DNA of 64,000 nt from Cynocephalus volans. Its lineage: Eukaryota > Chordata > Mammalia > Dermoptera > Cynocephalidae. The notes under the pieces are model-generated. The model was given only the letters and a program-made list of their open reading frames with translations. It was not told the DNA's origin and made no database searches. The number at the start of each line of letters is the position of its first letter. The first letter of the stretch is position 1. Shown here piece after piece: positions 45,301 through 59,000 of the stretch. Where the stretch lies: NCBI RefSeq assembly GCF_027409185.1, contig NC_084462.1, forward strand, positions 184,440,071-184,504,070. The letters are read 5' to 3'. A program made the position numbers and the translations under genes.

Positions 45301-48300
45301 TGGCTGTTGGTGTTGGTGGCCCCTGGCAGAACACCGACTCCTGCTGTCACCCAGCAGTGAAGCCCGCATACCCAGCCATCCAGCTTTTACAGAGCTCCCA
45401 GCAGCCAAGAGTCATGGGATGTTTGGGAGGGCTTTTCACATGAAGATAGATCAAAATATATAGAAACGGAACTAGGAAGAAACAGAGCTGATGCAGGAAA
45501 CAGAAGAAAACTAAAAGTCAAACAAAACCTGCTGACATTCTCAGAGAGAGGAAAAAGGTGCACCTTAAATGTGGAGAGATGCTCTTGAAAATGCACATGG
45601 TGCACAGGAGCAAAAAGCAGAGTGAGAAGACAGCTACACTGGGGTCTCTGGAGAGACTGAACGAATAGGATGGATATACAATCACGTGTCACTTATTGAA
45701 AGAGATATCTCCTGAGAAATGCATCATAAGGCGATTTCCTGGTTCTGGGAACATCACAGGTGCATTCAACAAACCTGGATGGTGCAGCCAACTGCACACT
45801 TGGCTGTGTGGTGCAGCCCGTGGCTCCCAGGCTACAAACCTGTGCAGCATGTGACCATACTGCATACTGTGAGCAGTTGTAACATGGCAGTGAGCACCTG
45901 TGTTTCGAAACCTATCTATACACAGAAAAGGTACAATAAAATTATGGTATAAAAGATTTTTAAAAAGGCACACCTGTATGGGGCACTTATCATGCATGGA
46001 GCTCACAGGACTGGAACTTGCTCTGGGTGAGTCGGTGAGTGGCGTTGAGTGAATGAAGGCTGAGAATGTTATTTTGTGCCACTGTATACTTTTATAAGCG
46101 CTGTACACTAAATTTATTTTAAATAATAAAGTAATTGCACTACAACCTTATGATGGCTGCAGTGTTGCCAGGTGATGGGAATTTTTAAGCTCCATTATAA
46201 TCTCATGGGACCCTGTCCTGTATGTGGTCCATTGCTGACCAAAATGTCGTTATGTGGTGCATGATTGCATAGATAACATGAGAGGGCATTTATGAGGGGA
46301 TTGGCTCATGGGATCATGGAAGCTAAGAAGTCCCACAACAGGCCGTCTGCAAGCTGGGGACCCCAGGATGCTGGCAGTGTGGCTCGGTCTAAGTCCTGAA
46401 GCCTCAGAACTGGGGGAGCTGGTGGTGTAACTCCAGTCCAAGGCTAAAGCCTGAGAACCCAAGGTGGGGTGGGGGGCTGCGTGTGTGAGCCCTGGAGTCC
46501 CAAGGCGAGAGAGCCTGGAGGTGTGACGTTCACAGGCAAGAGGAGGACAGTGTCCCAGTTCTGGGGTAAAGAGAAAGAGGGAGAGACAGAGGAAATCCCT
46601 TTTTCTCCTTTTTTGTTCCGTTTGGGCCCCCAGCCGAGTGGGTGGTGCCAGCCGCATTGAGGAGAATGTTCCACCAACACAACCTACCGCCTCCTCTGGA
46701 GACATCCCACGGACACACCGGGAAGAACGCTTTGCCAGCCTCTAGGTGTCCTTCATCCAGTCAAGTTGACACCTAAACTTGACCGTCACAGAGATCAAGT
46801 TGAGAATACCTCCCAGAATGTAGCACAAAACACAAAGACTGGGAGAGACAAATAAGCAGAAAATTAAAGAATCGGTTCTATGGTCCAGCATCCAGTTAGT
46901 AGGAATTACGGAAAACAAGAGACCTGCAAACAGAGAAGAAGGAAGGGCCTAAGAAATAAGGAAACCTCTCCGGACTGGGCTAGAGGGCCTCCTTCAAGGC
47001 GTACTTTAAAATTTCAGAACCTGGGAGGTGAAACATGTTGAGAGGAGCAGGCCACATGTGAAGGGCCGGGGGCCAACCACATGTGCCTTTTCAGCAGCAG
47101 CGCTGCAGGTGAGTTCTGCACCTGCCAAGTGGCGGCCCAGGGAAGGTCACCACTGACACCACCAAAACGAGGAAGGAGGGGCTGGCGGCGTCTGCAGGGG
47201 GTGGGTCTCCACGGGGCTCCCGACGTGCTTTGGGAAGAATCAGCGATAGTTACACAGAAAAGTAGGCAAATGGAGAAAACGCCTCATTGTCAGCCTCAGG
47301 AGACAAAGTTGTTGAGGAAAGGAGGGACGTCTCAGTGTGTCTCGGCCGATTTTGCACATGCATACACAATCATAACAAGCACACACTGAAGCTTGGCTCA
47401 GTCAAAGGTACGGTGGGGAGGGCGTGTGTGTGGGGTGGGCACAAGGACGGGCGCCTCGTCTGCAGGGATGACCTTGGCCTGGCGCGTCCGGGCAGGGGTG
47501 GGGGCTGCTGGGCGGCATTGCAAGGCTCCCAACGCACTGACTTCTCACATTGTGCATGTATTACCATAAGATCTGAGTTTAAAAATGAATGCTTTTTAAA
47601 CCCCTCTCTGGTGGGGCATGTCAGCAGGACACAAGAGCCGGCTGAGTAAGGTCCCAGTGGCCGAAGCAGGAGACTGGCAGCAGTGGGTGGTACTCAGCAC
47701 ACAGTGTCCATGAGTCCATGGGGATGTGATGAATACACGGGGAGGGACACGTGTCCTGTGCACAGAACTCTGGATCATGCGTGTGGGTGCTCTGCCCTCA
47801 GGAGGGAGCCCCCACTCTTAACAGTGTGCCGTGCAATCCCACAGTTCCTACAGCTGCCATCCTCGTGTCAGCATCACAATTTTATACAGACCCATTAGTT
47901 CAAAGAAGATCCATTCTTCCTGTGGCAGCATTTCACCCTGGTACTAAGTAGACTATTTACAGCTCTGCTGACTTGGAATTTCAGCAGGAGTCCAAGTTAA
48001 AACTCTCAGGATTTGGGCTCCAAGTTCCACCTGTGGCTTCTCTGTTTCGTGTGGATCCGAATCCAAAGCCCACATCCCTGACCTGAGCCTGCTTTGCTCA
48101 TGGAAAGGGATGGAGACAGGCAGCCAGCTGTGTATCCTTGACACGCTGGCAATGGTGCCAGGGGAGGAAGGGTGGCCTCCACTGCCCAAGGCAGAGCAGG
48201 ATTTGCCTAAACTCTGTAGCCAGAGCTGTCCTTGAGGACTTTTGGTGGCAGGCAAGCAGCACCTAAGGAAGGACAGGCAGTCCAGGCCGTGGCCTCCACC

Positions 48301-51300
48301 TCCTCAGGGGCCATCTTGGTGGGAGCCCCCAGTGGCTGATGTGGCAACTGCTAGGCCCAGTCCACACATGCACCTGTGGGAGGGGCAGGTGCTGGGGCCC
48401 CAGGAGCTGGCCGAGGTCCTGCCCAGCTTGGGGCCTTTTCCTCGGGGTCCCTGGTGCTCTCAGGTTGCTCTCTGTGGGTCGTGGTCAGCCCCCTAGGGTC
48501 CTCTAGCTGACCTATCTCAGTAGGTCAGAGGTGGGGCTGCTCCTGAGCCTACCTGGGGACTCCTTGTTGCCTCCATGCTGGTGCCTCCCCTCGCTGTGGG
48601 CTTTGACATGCTGTGGGATTTGCTCCTTCCGTCAGGTGCCCGTCTCTGAGGCCCTGAGGGATTGACATGGTTGTGCAGCTGGTCAGAGCCATGGATGGGT
48701 GGGGGCCTGCTCCGAGTGTGTCCTCAGCCGCCCTGCCTTGCTGTTACAGACAGCCAATGGGAACGTGGAGGCCAAGGTGGTGTGCTTCTACAGGCGGCGG
48801 GACATCTCCAGCACCCTCATCGCCCTGGCTGACAAGCACGCAAGTGAGTCTGAGCCCCGATGCCTGGCCAGCTACTCCACCTCGCCCCGCCCCAGGGTGT
48901 GCTCTGGGGTCCTGGCCTCACTGAGGCCACCCTGCCTGCTTCGTGCTGTGCCCTCCTCCGCTGGGCCAGGGCGGCGAGGTCCCACTGTGTGCCGCGTGGC
49001 TCGGGCCCTTTCTGGCCCTTCTGCATGAAGCGGGCCTGCGTCTCCCTAGCGTCTTGCAAGCCTGTTGTGGGGCATGGCTGGATGTGGGGTTCATCGACCG
49101 AGGTTTCTTTCTTTTTCTTAAGTGATTTCTTTTGGAGACTTTCCAGGTCCCTTGGTGTGTTAGGTTGGGCCCAGCCCCTGGACTCTGTCAGGCCTGTGGG
49201 GTGGAGGTGGGGGAGGCCCTGGCCTGGGGCTGTGGCTGCTGCCTGGGCCTGCACATACTACGCTTACGCTTGTGTCTATTTTACTAAGAGGTTTCCGTTG
49301 GCATTCTGAAAGGTATTTTTAGAAGATAAGTCCCTCTTTCCCTACTCTATAGTTTGCTCCTCAGTGCAATAAATGCTGACGTGGTGGGGCGTTACACAGC
49401 TCAGTGGGAGGGATGTATGTCGCCCATGGGCTTGGGGGATGTTAGGGCAGAACAGGAGCTGCCCTGAGCCTCACAGAAGCCACCTGAGGCTACCCTGTTC
49501 CCTCACATTGGAGCAGAGGAGGCTGGAATGGGCCCTGACGCCCATGGGTGCCAGGCCTGGGACTCATATACTCTGTCACGTGGGTCACACTGAGCCTCTG
49601 CTGCTGAAGGACCTTAGTGGCTCCCCGCTGCTGCTGGTGTCCCCCTACCAGGGCTGTGGCTGTGGTCTGTGTGGGGTGACATCTCCCAGTAGGTGAGGAA
49701 CATGACTGTCCCCTGACTCTCCAGCGGCCTGACCACAGGGCTGCTCTGGGCTGTCCTGGGCTGACCAGCTGGGGCAGTTACTTTTCTCATTGTGAGTCCA
49801 CCAGGTGTTATCCCCAAGCCTCCTTTTTCCATGGGGCAGCAGGACGGGCCCCACCTGTAGCCCCCCACGACCCCAGCTCCTAGTGGGTGGAGGTCAGGGA
49901 CCGTGGCTGCCAGGGCTTCCCTGTGGTGGTGGATCAGGTGGGAGGGCCCCAGTACCTTTTGCCCTTTCCTCCTGCACAGCAGTGTGAGAGGTGGGGCGGC
50001 CACCCAGGCTGGCCTCCTCCCCGGCTCCCGGAGTGGGCGAGGGATGGGGCCTTGCTGGGCCTCTGGTGTGAGGGCAGGAAGGTGCTGGATGGTTCTGGGG
50101 GCTGACGTGTCACCTCCTGGGACCCCCAGTCAAAAGGAAGGTGCATTTAGGCACATGCCCCTGCTGCCCCATCTTAGAGCCGGACCCTGTTCTTAGCACC
50201 TGGCGGGTGCAGACTTGAGCTGTCCTCAACGTCAGCGCAGCTGGGCTAGGCCCCGATACTGGGCTGGCCCTAGGTGCCATGCAGTGTGGCGTGAGCTCTT
50301 GGTGGAACTCTACAAGCCACAGGGGGTTGACCATGGGCCTGGAAGAATTGGATCCTGCAGATTATCCACCCAAAAGAGGGGGCATTAGAGGTGAGGCACA
50401 GTGACCCTTGACCTATGACCCAAATCCTGTGCCTTCCCTGGTTGCACTCTGTGGCCTCAAGTGCCAACGAAAAGAGCTGTAGGTCTTGGGGGCCACAAGC
50501 TACATGCTTTGGAGGTGTGTTCAGTGTGATTGCTGGCCCTGCAGGGGTGTGGCTCCAGCCTGAAGCAAGGCCAGCTCCTGTGCCATGTTGGGGCCTGTTC
50601 TGTGTCCCTTGTTGGAGTGTAGTGGGCTGGCCTGGATGACTCCTGGGGACCAGCCTGCTGGCCCTGGGTGGGCTGGCCGGGATATGGCCCAAGGAGGCAG
50701 GCATCACTGCAGAGTTGGGCATGTCTCTGACCCATCCAGAGTGACGGTAGTCCCTGTCCCTGTACCTGGTGGCACATGGTGTCCACCACTCCTGAGAGCC
50801 CGGGTCGGTGGTTTGAGGGTTCTGTGGTCCCTGTGGGCCTCGGCTCTGCCTTCAAGGGCCCCACAGGACGGCCTTTGGCTGAGGGGGCTCCAGGAGGGAG
50901 CTGATTGGAGGTGCTAGAGTGCAGGTTTTCCAGCACGCCCTTGTTGGATCAGGTGGGATAGGGCAGTGACCCCCCAGGTGCCAGGCAGAGCCCCCTTGGA
51001 CTGTGCACCCTGGACAGCTGCTGTGGGAAGCCGTCTACAGGGGGTTCCTGTGAGGTGGGAGCTGAGCTGCAGGAGCAGGTGTCCTAGGGGACAGTGCTGC
51101 CTATTGGGGCTCAGGCCCCACCCATTCCTGCCCTCTATGCTCTAGCCTCTACCAGCTGCTCTGTGTTGTGGTGCTTTCTGCAGAATCCTGGTCTGTCCCA
51201 GAGGGAATGGCCTTTCCATGTGTCTTTCTCCTGTTCATCTGTGCACTTGCTGCAGCTAGGGTGAGGCCTGGCCTTATCTCAGGGCACAGGTGTGAGGACT

Positions 51301-54300
51301 CTCTGGAGGTCTCCGGCCTACACAGCCAGGTGCCTGCCCTCACGTAGCCCCTGCTGGGGCTTCCATCCTGCAGCACAGGCCTCAGGCAGGACTCTGACCA
51401 GACTGCACAGCAGCCCTTGCAACAGAGAAGCCCTTCCTTCGCTGGTGCCTTTTTGGATGAGGGGCTGTGGCTTGAACCCCTGCAGGGCTGTCCTCCTGAG
51501 GGCAAGACCTTTCCCAGGACAGAATGATAGGCAGAGGCGACATCCCTTTCCAGAACCCTTCAGAGCAAAGCACCCTTCAGAGTGAGGTGCAGGGGCCCAG
51601 GAGAGCACAGCGGTGGTGGGTGCGAGAGCAGAGCCTTGGCCCCAGCTCTGGGCCTGGGGCTGGTGTTCCCAGGGCCCGAGGGAGGGCTTGGAGTGTGGGG
51701 GGATGTGGGGTGTGCAGGGATATCCCTGCCTGGCTGTCCCTGTCCCTGTTGAGGAGCCTCCTGGGGGAGCTGAGGCCAGCCTGACTGCAGTCCTGGCGAT
51801 CCGAGGCTGGCGGCCCCTCCTTCACCATTGCTGATCAGGGTGTTGGCAAGGTGGGGGTTCTCAAAGCCACTATGGGCTTCTGTCCGGGCTGGGGATGAGC
51901 TGGGCCTGTCTACCTAAAGCTGGTGCTGCCAACGTGGCCTGGCTCCCGGCCCCTGGCCATGCCCAGTGTAGGGCAGGAGTGAGCAGAAGCCAGCCTTGGG
52001 TGTGGGGCTGGTGGATAGGTGTCAGGACCCTGGTGACTCCTGAGCTTGAGGTGCAGTGTGCTCCTAGGTCCCCAGGAGTGGGGAGTTGCTGGGACAGGGG
52101 CTGCTCTGGTCAGCCTTACCCTGCTTCATGGATAGGCGGGTGATAAGGCCCAGCCAGGTGCATCTGGAGCAGAGCCAGAATCACCTACCCTGCTGCCCCC
52201 AACCCTGGCCTTGGTCCCAGCTTCAAGGCCTGGCGGGGGGAGTGGGGCTCCCTGTCCAAAGTGCCAGGACTTCCCGCAACCATCACCGGGGGGCAGCAGA
52301 GAACAACCAGTCTGGCTCTGACTGGCAGCGGAGGAGGGGGCTGGGGTGTGCTCAGGGCGGGAGGGGCTGGGGGCCTGGTGAGGAGTGGCCAGCAGTGTCC
52401 CTCTGGCAGCTGGTATTGCGCATGCGTGGGGACAGTAGGGGGCACCGCTCCATACCCTTGCTTTTGGTGCCTGGGATGGGCGAGGGGTGATTTAGCACAG
52501 GGCGGGGGCCGCCACCTTTGGGTGGCAGAGGCCTTTGCACAACCTGGGCCCCCTCTGGGATCAGCGTCCTTGGGGCAGAAAGCACGCTGCTAACTTGTCC
52601 CTGGCTCTGGACAGTCCTGTTCAGGGGACCCCCAGGCCTCCCTGCCGTGGCTCTGCCTGGTCATCTCCTGTCCTTGCCCTCTGAGGAGGGGTTGGCTCCT
52701 GACTTTTGGTCTGGCTGAGGAGGGTAGGAGCTGTGCTTTTGGAGAGGGTCCTGGGCAGCCAGGCTTGTCTGAGACTCCATCAAAGGAGGAGGTGGGTGGG
52801 CAGCTTGGGCGCTGGGTGGACTGCAGCCAAGGCTGGCTGGGTTGGGATGTTGAGGCTTGGGTGGTCTTTACCTCTACCAGGAGGCCTGTGAGCCCCTGTC
52901 TGCCCTGCTCCCTGGCTGTGCAGCCTTGGTCTGTGCCCTGGGCAGGGAGCAGGCAGCTGGTGCTGGTGCTGGTGCTAACTGTGCCATCTGGCGCTGTCTA
53001 TCTGTTGTATAGCCCTGTCAGTCTGCTATAAAGCCGGACCCGGGGCGGACAACGGTGATGAAGGTAAGAGCCGACCCTGCAAGGAGGGTGTCCTCATGTC
53101 CGTGTCCCTGGGCTTCTCTCACATCCGTCTGCAGCCCCGCCGTGGCTGTGGCCCGGCCCTGAGGGTGTCCAGCTGGTGCAGGCAGGCCTGTGGTGGGCCC
53201 TGCAGGCCATCTGGCTGGGGCACTGGAGGACAGGCACGTGGGCAGTGGGCACCTGCCCCTCGCCTTCCCGTCCTGGATGAGTAGCAGCTGCTACCTCATG
53301 TCCCTTCTTCCTCTCTGGCCGCTGCTTTCAAGGCCAGCACTGGACAGTGTTGTCCCTCCTTTTCCCATCCTGCTATCTTGGTGGGTCCGGCCTTTCAGGG
53401 TACCTGGACGTGACCAGGCACATCGGCACCTGAGCGTCTACAGAGGCCCCTGCCGGGGTACTTTGGGCCACCTTGAGCTGGGGCAGCGGGACAGTGGCAG
53501 GTGGTAGAGGGAGGGGGTCGCCCAGGGTGGGGCCTCTCACATTCTGACATTGGGCCTGGGCCCTGAATGGTGTGAGCCTCAGTGTGGCCGCCGTGTGTCT
53601 GCAGGATCAAGCTGATGGGGACTCTTTGTCCTTCAGGGGAAATAGAAGAGGAAATGGAAAACCCAGAAATGGTGGATCTACCTGAGAAGCTCAAGCACCA
53701 GCTGCGGCACCGGGAGCTGTTCCTCTCCCGACAGCTGGAGTCCCTGCCGGCCACCCACATCAGGTAGCCCCCGGAGCTTCCTGCCCTGGCCCCACCGACC
53801 ACCTGCTCCTCCTCCACCTGCTGGTCCTTCTCTTCCAGGGGCAAGTGCAGCGTCACTCTGCTCAACGAGACTGAGTCACTCAAGTCCTACCTGGAGCGGG
53901 AGGTGAGGCTCAGCCTTGTCTGGCCTGCTGCACTGGCCCCTTGGGCCACTGATCCTACACCCATGCCCTCCACTGGCCTGGGCAGGGGGACGGTTTTCCC
54001 TTCTCACCCTGAACCACTCTGCTCGGAGGGGAAAGGGGGAGGGTATCCCAGTGGTCACCTTCCTGGTGTCCTTGTGTGCAGCACCAGCAACCTCCCGTCC
54101 CCTTGTGGGCTGGCAGCTCTGCAGCTTCCCGTTCTGCTTCCCCGTTGCCTGCCCAGGAGTCCGCTTCCTCCTGGACGACCAACGTGGGAAGGATGTAACC
54201 AGGCCAGGGGCACTCCTGATTCCCCTGCCAGAGGTCTACCTGGGTCCTTACAGGAGGCTTGGCCGACCTCACCGGGGTAGTGGACAGATCCTGCGGGCTG

Positions 54301-55974
54301 TGGCTGGGCTCCAGGCCCTGGCTTGGAGTCAGGAGTCAGAACTGCTGTGAGATGTGTTGCCTGAGGTGGTCCTGAGGGGTAGGCAGGGGCCATGCCCCCT
54401 TGGGAGGCTGGAGCCAGAGCCCAAGAGGCCGCAGGTGGGTGGGACAGAGGCTATGGGAGCCACTGGGAATGTTTTCCCTGGGGAGCGCAGGGTGCTGTTT
54501 GCAGTTTACGAAGACCCCCTAGTGACAGAGGCACATAGAGAAGTGACAGGGCAGAAACGTGCCCTTGGACTAGGACAGGACTCAGATGTTTGTGAGCGAG
54601 GGGCGGGTTCCAAAGCAGCAGGTTCAGAGCCAGGCTGTGCGGCGCGTGTGAGCCAGCGCGAAGGCGGCCTGGGCCTTGGCATGGACAGAGTGGGTAGCTC
54701 TCAGGATGGTAGAGGGCAAATGGGGTGAGGATCGGGAGAAGCAAGCAAAAGGAGTCAAGGAAGCTGAAATGGAAACAGTGGCAGAAGGGTAGGAGCGCGG
54801 GCACACAGCAGCAGAGGGAGGCAATGCCAGGCGAGGCCTTGCTCGGCAGGCCTGAGTCTTAAAATCATCAGAAGCAGCTCTGTGGCAGGGAAAGGTCATA
54901 AAAGCTGTGTCCTGCAGATTCCAGCCCGAAGGGAGCCTGGAAGACAGACTTGGAAAGAGCGGGACTTGGGTGAGGAGGGCTGCAGCCTGCTGCTCCGCGG
55001 CACCGAGCCCAGGGCCTCCGCGACTCCAGCGACGGCCCACAGGGTGCACCCGGAGTCTGTCGCATGGGTTCCTAGTGCCTTACGGGTTGTGTTGCTCTTA
55101 AACTCTTTTTTATAAATTTAAGGTTTCAAATTATCGCTCTAGATAGAAATGCACATCTAGCCGACCTTGGTAAACTTTTATTATTTTTTTGGCTGTTGGC
55201 CCGTAGAGCATCCCTTGACCTTGTGTTGTAACCGTGCACTCTGACCCACTGAGCTCTGTTATTAAGTGTCATGATCCGTCAGTTCTTTGAGGGTTTTAAG
55301 CGGATAATCATCCTTTGCAGTAGTCACGTCGGGTCCTTTCTAATTCTTCCTCTTTGTGTTTCTCTTTCTTTTCTTACTGCTCTGGCCTCCGCTGCAGTGC
55401 CACAGGCTGATGCCCCGGGAACCCCGCTGTGGGCTTCTCCCAGGCTGGGCTCCAGGACCTGGGAGGTGTGGGGTCACTCCGGGGCCAGCCCCGGGCAGGA
55501 CTCTGGTGGTACCAAGGGCACGTGCTGACCTTTTCTGCCTTGTGTGTGGTGTTTTTCAGGATTTCTTCTTCTATTCTCTAGTCTACGACCCACAGCAGAA
55601 GACCCTCCTGGCTGATAAAGGAGAGATTCGAGTGGGCAACCGGTATCAGGCGGACATCACTGACCTGCTGAAAGAAGGTGGGGTGTGGGTGGGGGCTGTG
55701 GTGCAAAGCGAGGGCTCAGCCCTCACCTTCTGTTGTGCCTGCCAGTGACGCTGGGCTGGGACCAGGCATGGGGTTTATGCAGGCAGCGGGCATGTCTGGG
55801 TGCCCTTGGCACCTTCACCCAGCTTTCACAGAGCCTCCCTCCTGGTGGGGGTCGGGGGGTGAGGCCTTGGAAGGTGGGGCCCCGCAGCAAGCCCCAGACC
55901 CTTGAAGCGGACGTGTCCATCAGACCATCCCTGAAGCATTGAGATTTTGTTTCTCTTTGGCAGTTGTTTTTTAT

Positions 55975-56005
<31 letters not shown>

Positions 56006-59000
56006 GTCTTTATTCGTGACCGGCACTCAGCCAGTGAGTGCACCTGTCATTCCTATATAGGATCCGAACCCGTGGTGGGAGCGTCGCCGCACTCCCAGCT
56101 CCGCACTCTCGAGTGCACCACGGGCTCGGCCCTTTCTGACTTTTTTTAAAGCTCTTTTGTCTCCAAACAATGAATGTCTTTGGAATGAATCAGCTGGCAT
56201 TTTGTGAGTTTTGCCCCAGGGGTCCGCCCTCGAGGCCACAGGCTCTGACCCTCCATCTGCTCCTTCTCAGTTCTGACACCCCACTGTCCCTGTCCTAAGA
56301 ACACGCGTGAGCAGCCCCAAGAGGCCAAGCATCTTGTCTGGGCTCGCGCAGCTGTGGTGCTGGGGCACCAGGCCGTGGTTCTTGGGAAGGACGTGTTTCC
56401 TGCTTCTGAGCGTCCCTTCCCCGTTGCACCATCTCAGAATCAGGACATGTCTTAGGACTATGGTTGCTGGCGTTCTGTGTGGTGTGTTTGATGACGGCGC
56501 CGCTCACAGTTCCCAAGGCGTGGAGGCTGCCTCAGCCTCAGCAGGGTCTGGGAGGACATCTCTGTACAGCAGAATTCCTGCAGTCGCCTGCTCAGCTGCC
56601 CCGGTGACACCAGGCACACTCATACTCTCAGCCATGAGCGCTGGCCGTAACACCTGTGTCCATGCAGGCCGGAGCCCCTCCTACCTCCTGCCTCTTCTCA
56701 CTGGCAGATGCCACCTGCATTGTCCCCACAGGGCTACATCATCACGTTGTGTTAAAATGGGGTTTTTACCTGGGGGATCATGTGGATGCTGAGTCACGTG
56801 GCTGGTCCTGGCCTAGCCCTCTGTGGCACACAGTGGGACGCGTTGGGTCCTCTCTCAGGCTTCCTCCTGGCTCCATCTAGCTGGGTGCTGGTTTCTCTAG
56901 CTCCCTATGGTCCCCAAGGTAGGCCGCCTTGCCGGCCGCTTTTGCTGCACGTCTATCTCCCGTGTGTAGGGTGGAGGGGACTGCACCTCCTCAGTGGTGT
57001 TACAAGGGTCCTCGGGACTGCTCCTCTTTCCTTTACTGAAGGCACCCATCCCCAGGGCTCCTCGGCTGGGGACTTGGTGGCCCTCCTTCACGTGCGGTGT
57101 CAGGTGGGGTGGCTTCTCCAAGCTCGTCACAGACCTGCAGGTGGACGGCGCCGGGCAGCGGCCGGCCCTCCCGCGCCCTCCTCCCACTGCTTTCCCACTG
57201 GACACCGGCCCCACTTGGCCTCAGCTTCTCCTCCGGTGTTTCCTGTGTTAGTTCCTTCTCTGAGCTCTCTCGTGGCATCTGCTCTTCTGTTTCCTCTCCC
57301 AGGAGCTCCCTGCTCTCCCTTCCCAGATGTGGACACACCTGGCCTCCCTGAGGTGACGGTGGCTGTTGCAGACGCCTGGTCCTGGCTCCTATGTCCTTTG
57401 CTTGCGTCGGTGCCCTACGTCTGTCCCTGGCTGGTCCCGTTCCTTGCCGTGGCTTGGGCTTGCAATCCTGGGCTCGGCTCCTGGTGTCTGGTCGGGGCTG
57501 AGGTTGAGAGGCAGCTGTGTGGTGGGGCCCGGCTGCTTCTGGGTGGGTTTCCACGGAGCCTGTGTACCAAAGGCCACCCTCCCTCTGCCGACAGAGGTTC
57601 TCTGTCCCTGTGGCTCAGCCCCCTCGCCCCCCACGTTCCCTGCTGGGGCATCCTGGATGCCTCCTCTATGCAACGGGAGCCGCCCGCTGCTCACCATGTG
57701 CTGGCCTTGCTGGAGCAGAGCTGCCCCAGGGAGCAGGCGTCCCCAGCTGCCACAAACCTGGGACACTGTGCCGTCACCATGCCAGGTGCTCTGCCGGGCC
57801 ACATCTTGCTTCCCAGACTGGGTGAGGGTAGAGGGCCTGATGGCAGCCACGTCCACCTGGGAGCGTCAGACGCCCTGGCCGTGAAAGCTGAGCAGTGAGG
57901 ACCAAAGAAGCAGGGGCCCTCGGGTCAGAGGCCCGCGCTCGAGCACCCGTTTCCCAACATTCCCGCAGGAGAATGTGCCTGACGTCCCCTCTTGTTCTCC
58001 ACCTGGAAGAGCCTGAAGAGGCTCACGTCTTGGCTATGGGTCTGCCTTAGTGCAGAGCGGGGCCCCTGGCGAAGCCCTGCCTGCAGGCCCTGGGGCTGTG
58101 GGCTGGCCATGCCACATGCTTCTTTCCCCGGGAGCTGCACATTGCCTGAGGCCCTGGCATAGGAGAGGGGCGTAGGTGCCAGCGTGGCCTTGCAGGAGTG
58201 GCCCTCCTGCCACCTCTGGGCCCATGGGCGCCTGCTGCGAGGGGCAGCATCCTTGCTGGCTGGTAGGGGTCGGGCAATGCCAGCTGCTCACGTGGCTTCC
58301 AGGGCCTCTCATGCCTCCATGAGCCCGTGTCCCTCAAGTGACATGAAATCACACACCTGCTTTTAATGTGCTCAGCGTTTTGAAGGGAATGTTACCTTGG
58401 TGACTGGTGGTGAGGAGAGAGCAGGGGCAACATGGGCTGCCTGGGCGCGGCGGCCTGGAAACCCCAGGATACCGGGAGTTGGATGCCAGCTATCCCTGGA
58501 GCACCCCTGGCCCGGGTTGAGGGCTCTCGGGGCAGAATCCACACCAGGGAGGAGACCCACTGTGCCATCAGGAAAGTCTCCCAGTGCTCATCCTGCAGAC
58601 AACCTGAAAACAGCCCCCAGGACTTGATCTCCAGGGCGTTCACGTGCCCATCTGCAGCGCTGGACTTCCCTCCCAGGCCCCATCCTGGCATCTGGCTGAG
58701 CACTCTTTCCTGGAAGTCACAAGGCCTTACCCTTGGGCACACAGTCGAGGCCACCAGCCCTCAGGGCAGTCCAGAAGCTGGTGCCCTGTGGTGAGGGATA
58801 GCTGCTTTCTTGGGGACTTTCCACCGTGCCCAGCCCTGCTCCAGCCTGACAGCTTACTTGGTACCTGGACCTAGATGCAGACATGCCCTGTGAAGGGTAC
58901 CCAAGCGGCCACCAGGGACAGGGGGCCAAACATGTCTTGTGCAAAGTGGGAAGCCTGATACCCTGCACTGAATTATGGATGTGGCACTTGGCTGGAGAGG

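Larger units (their letters stand above)
42644..48749 (+). other. MTA1 intron 2 (6.1 kb)
   Basis: 42650-45400 and 47300-48740 are mostly GC-rich unique sequence. The middle holds a MIR remnant, a DNA transposon and unassigned repeats listed separately. No further exon seen. Confidence 0.8.

Noticed and set aside
56780-57898. A 372-codon open frame on + inside MTA1 intron 7
   Set aside because: The translation is rich in Leu, Pro, Ser and Cys as expected for GC-rich DNA. It has no domain I recognise, no good start context and no splice link, and frames on the other strand are also open over the same stretch.
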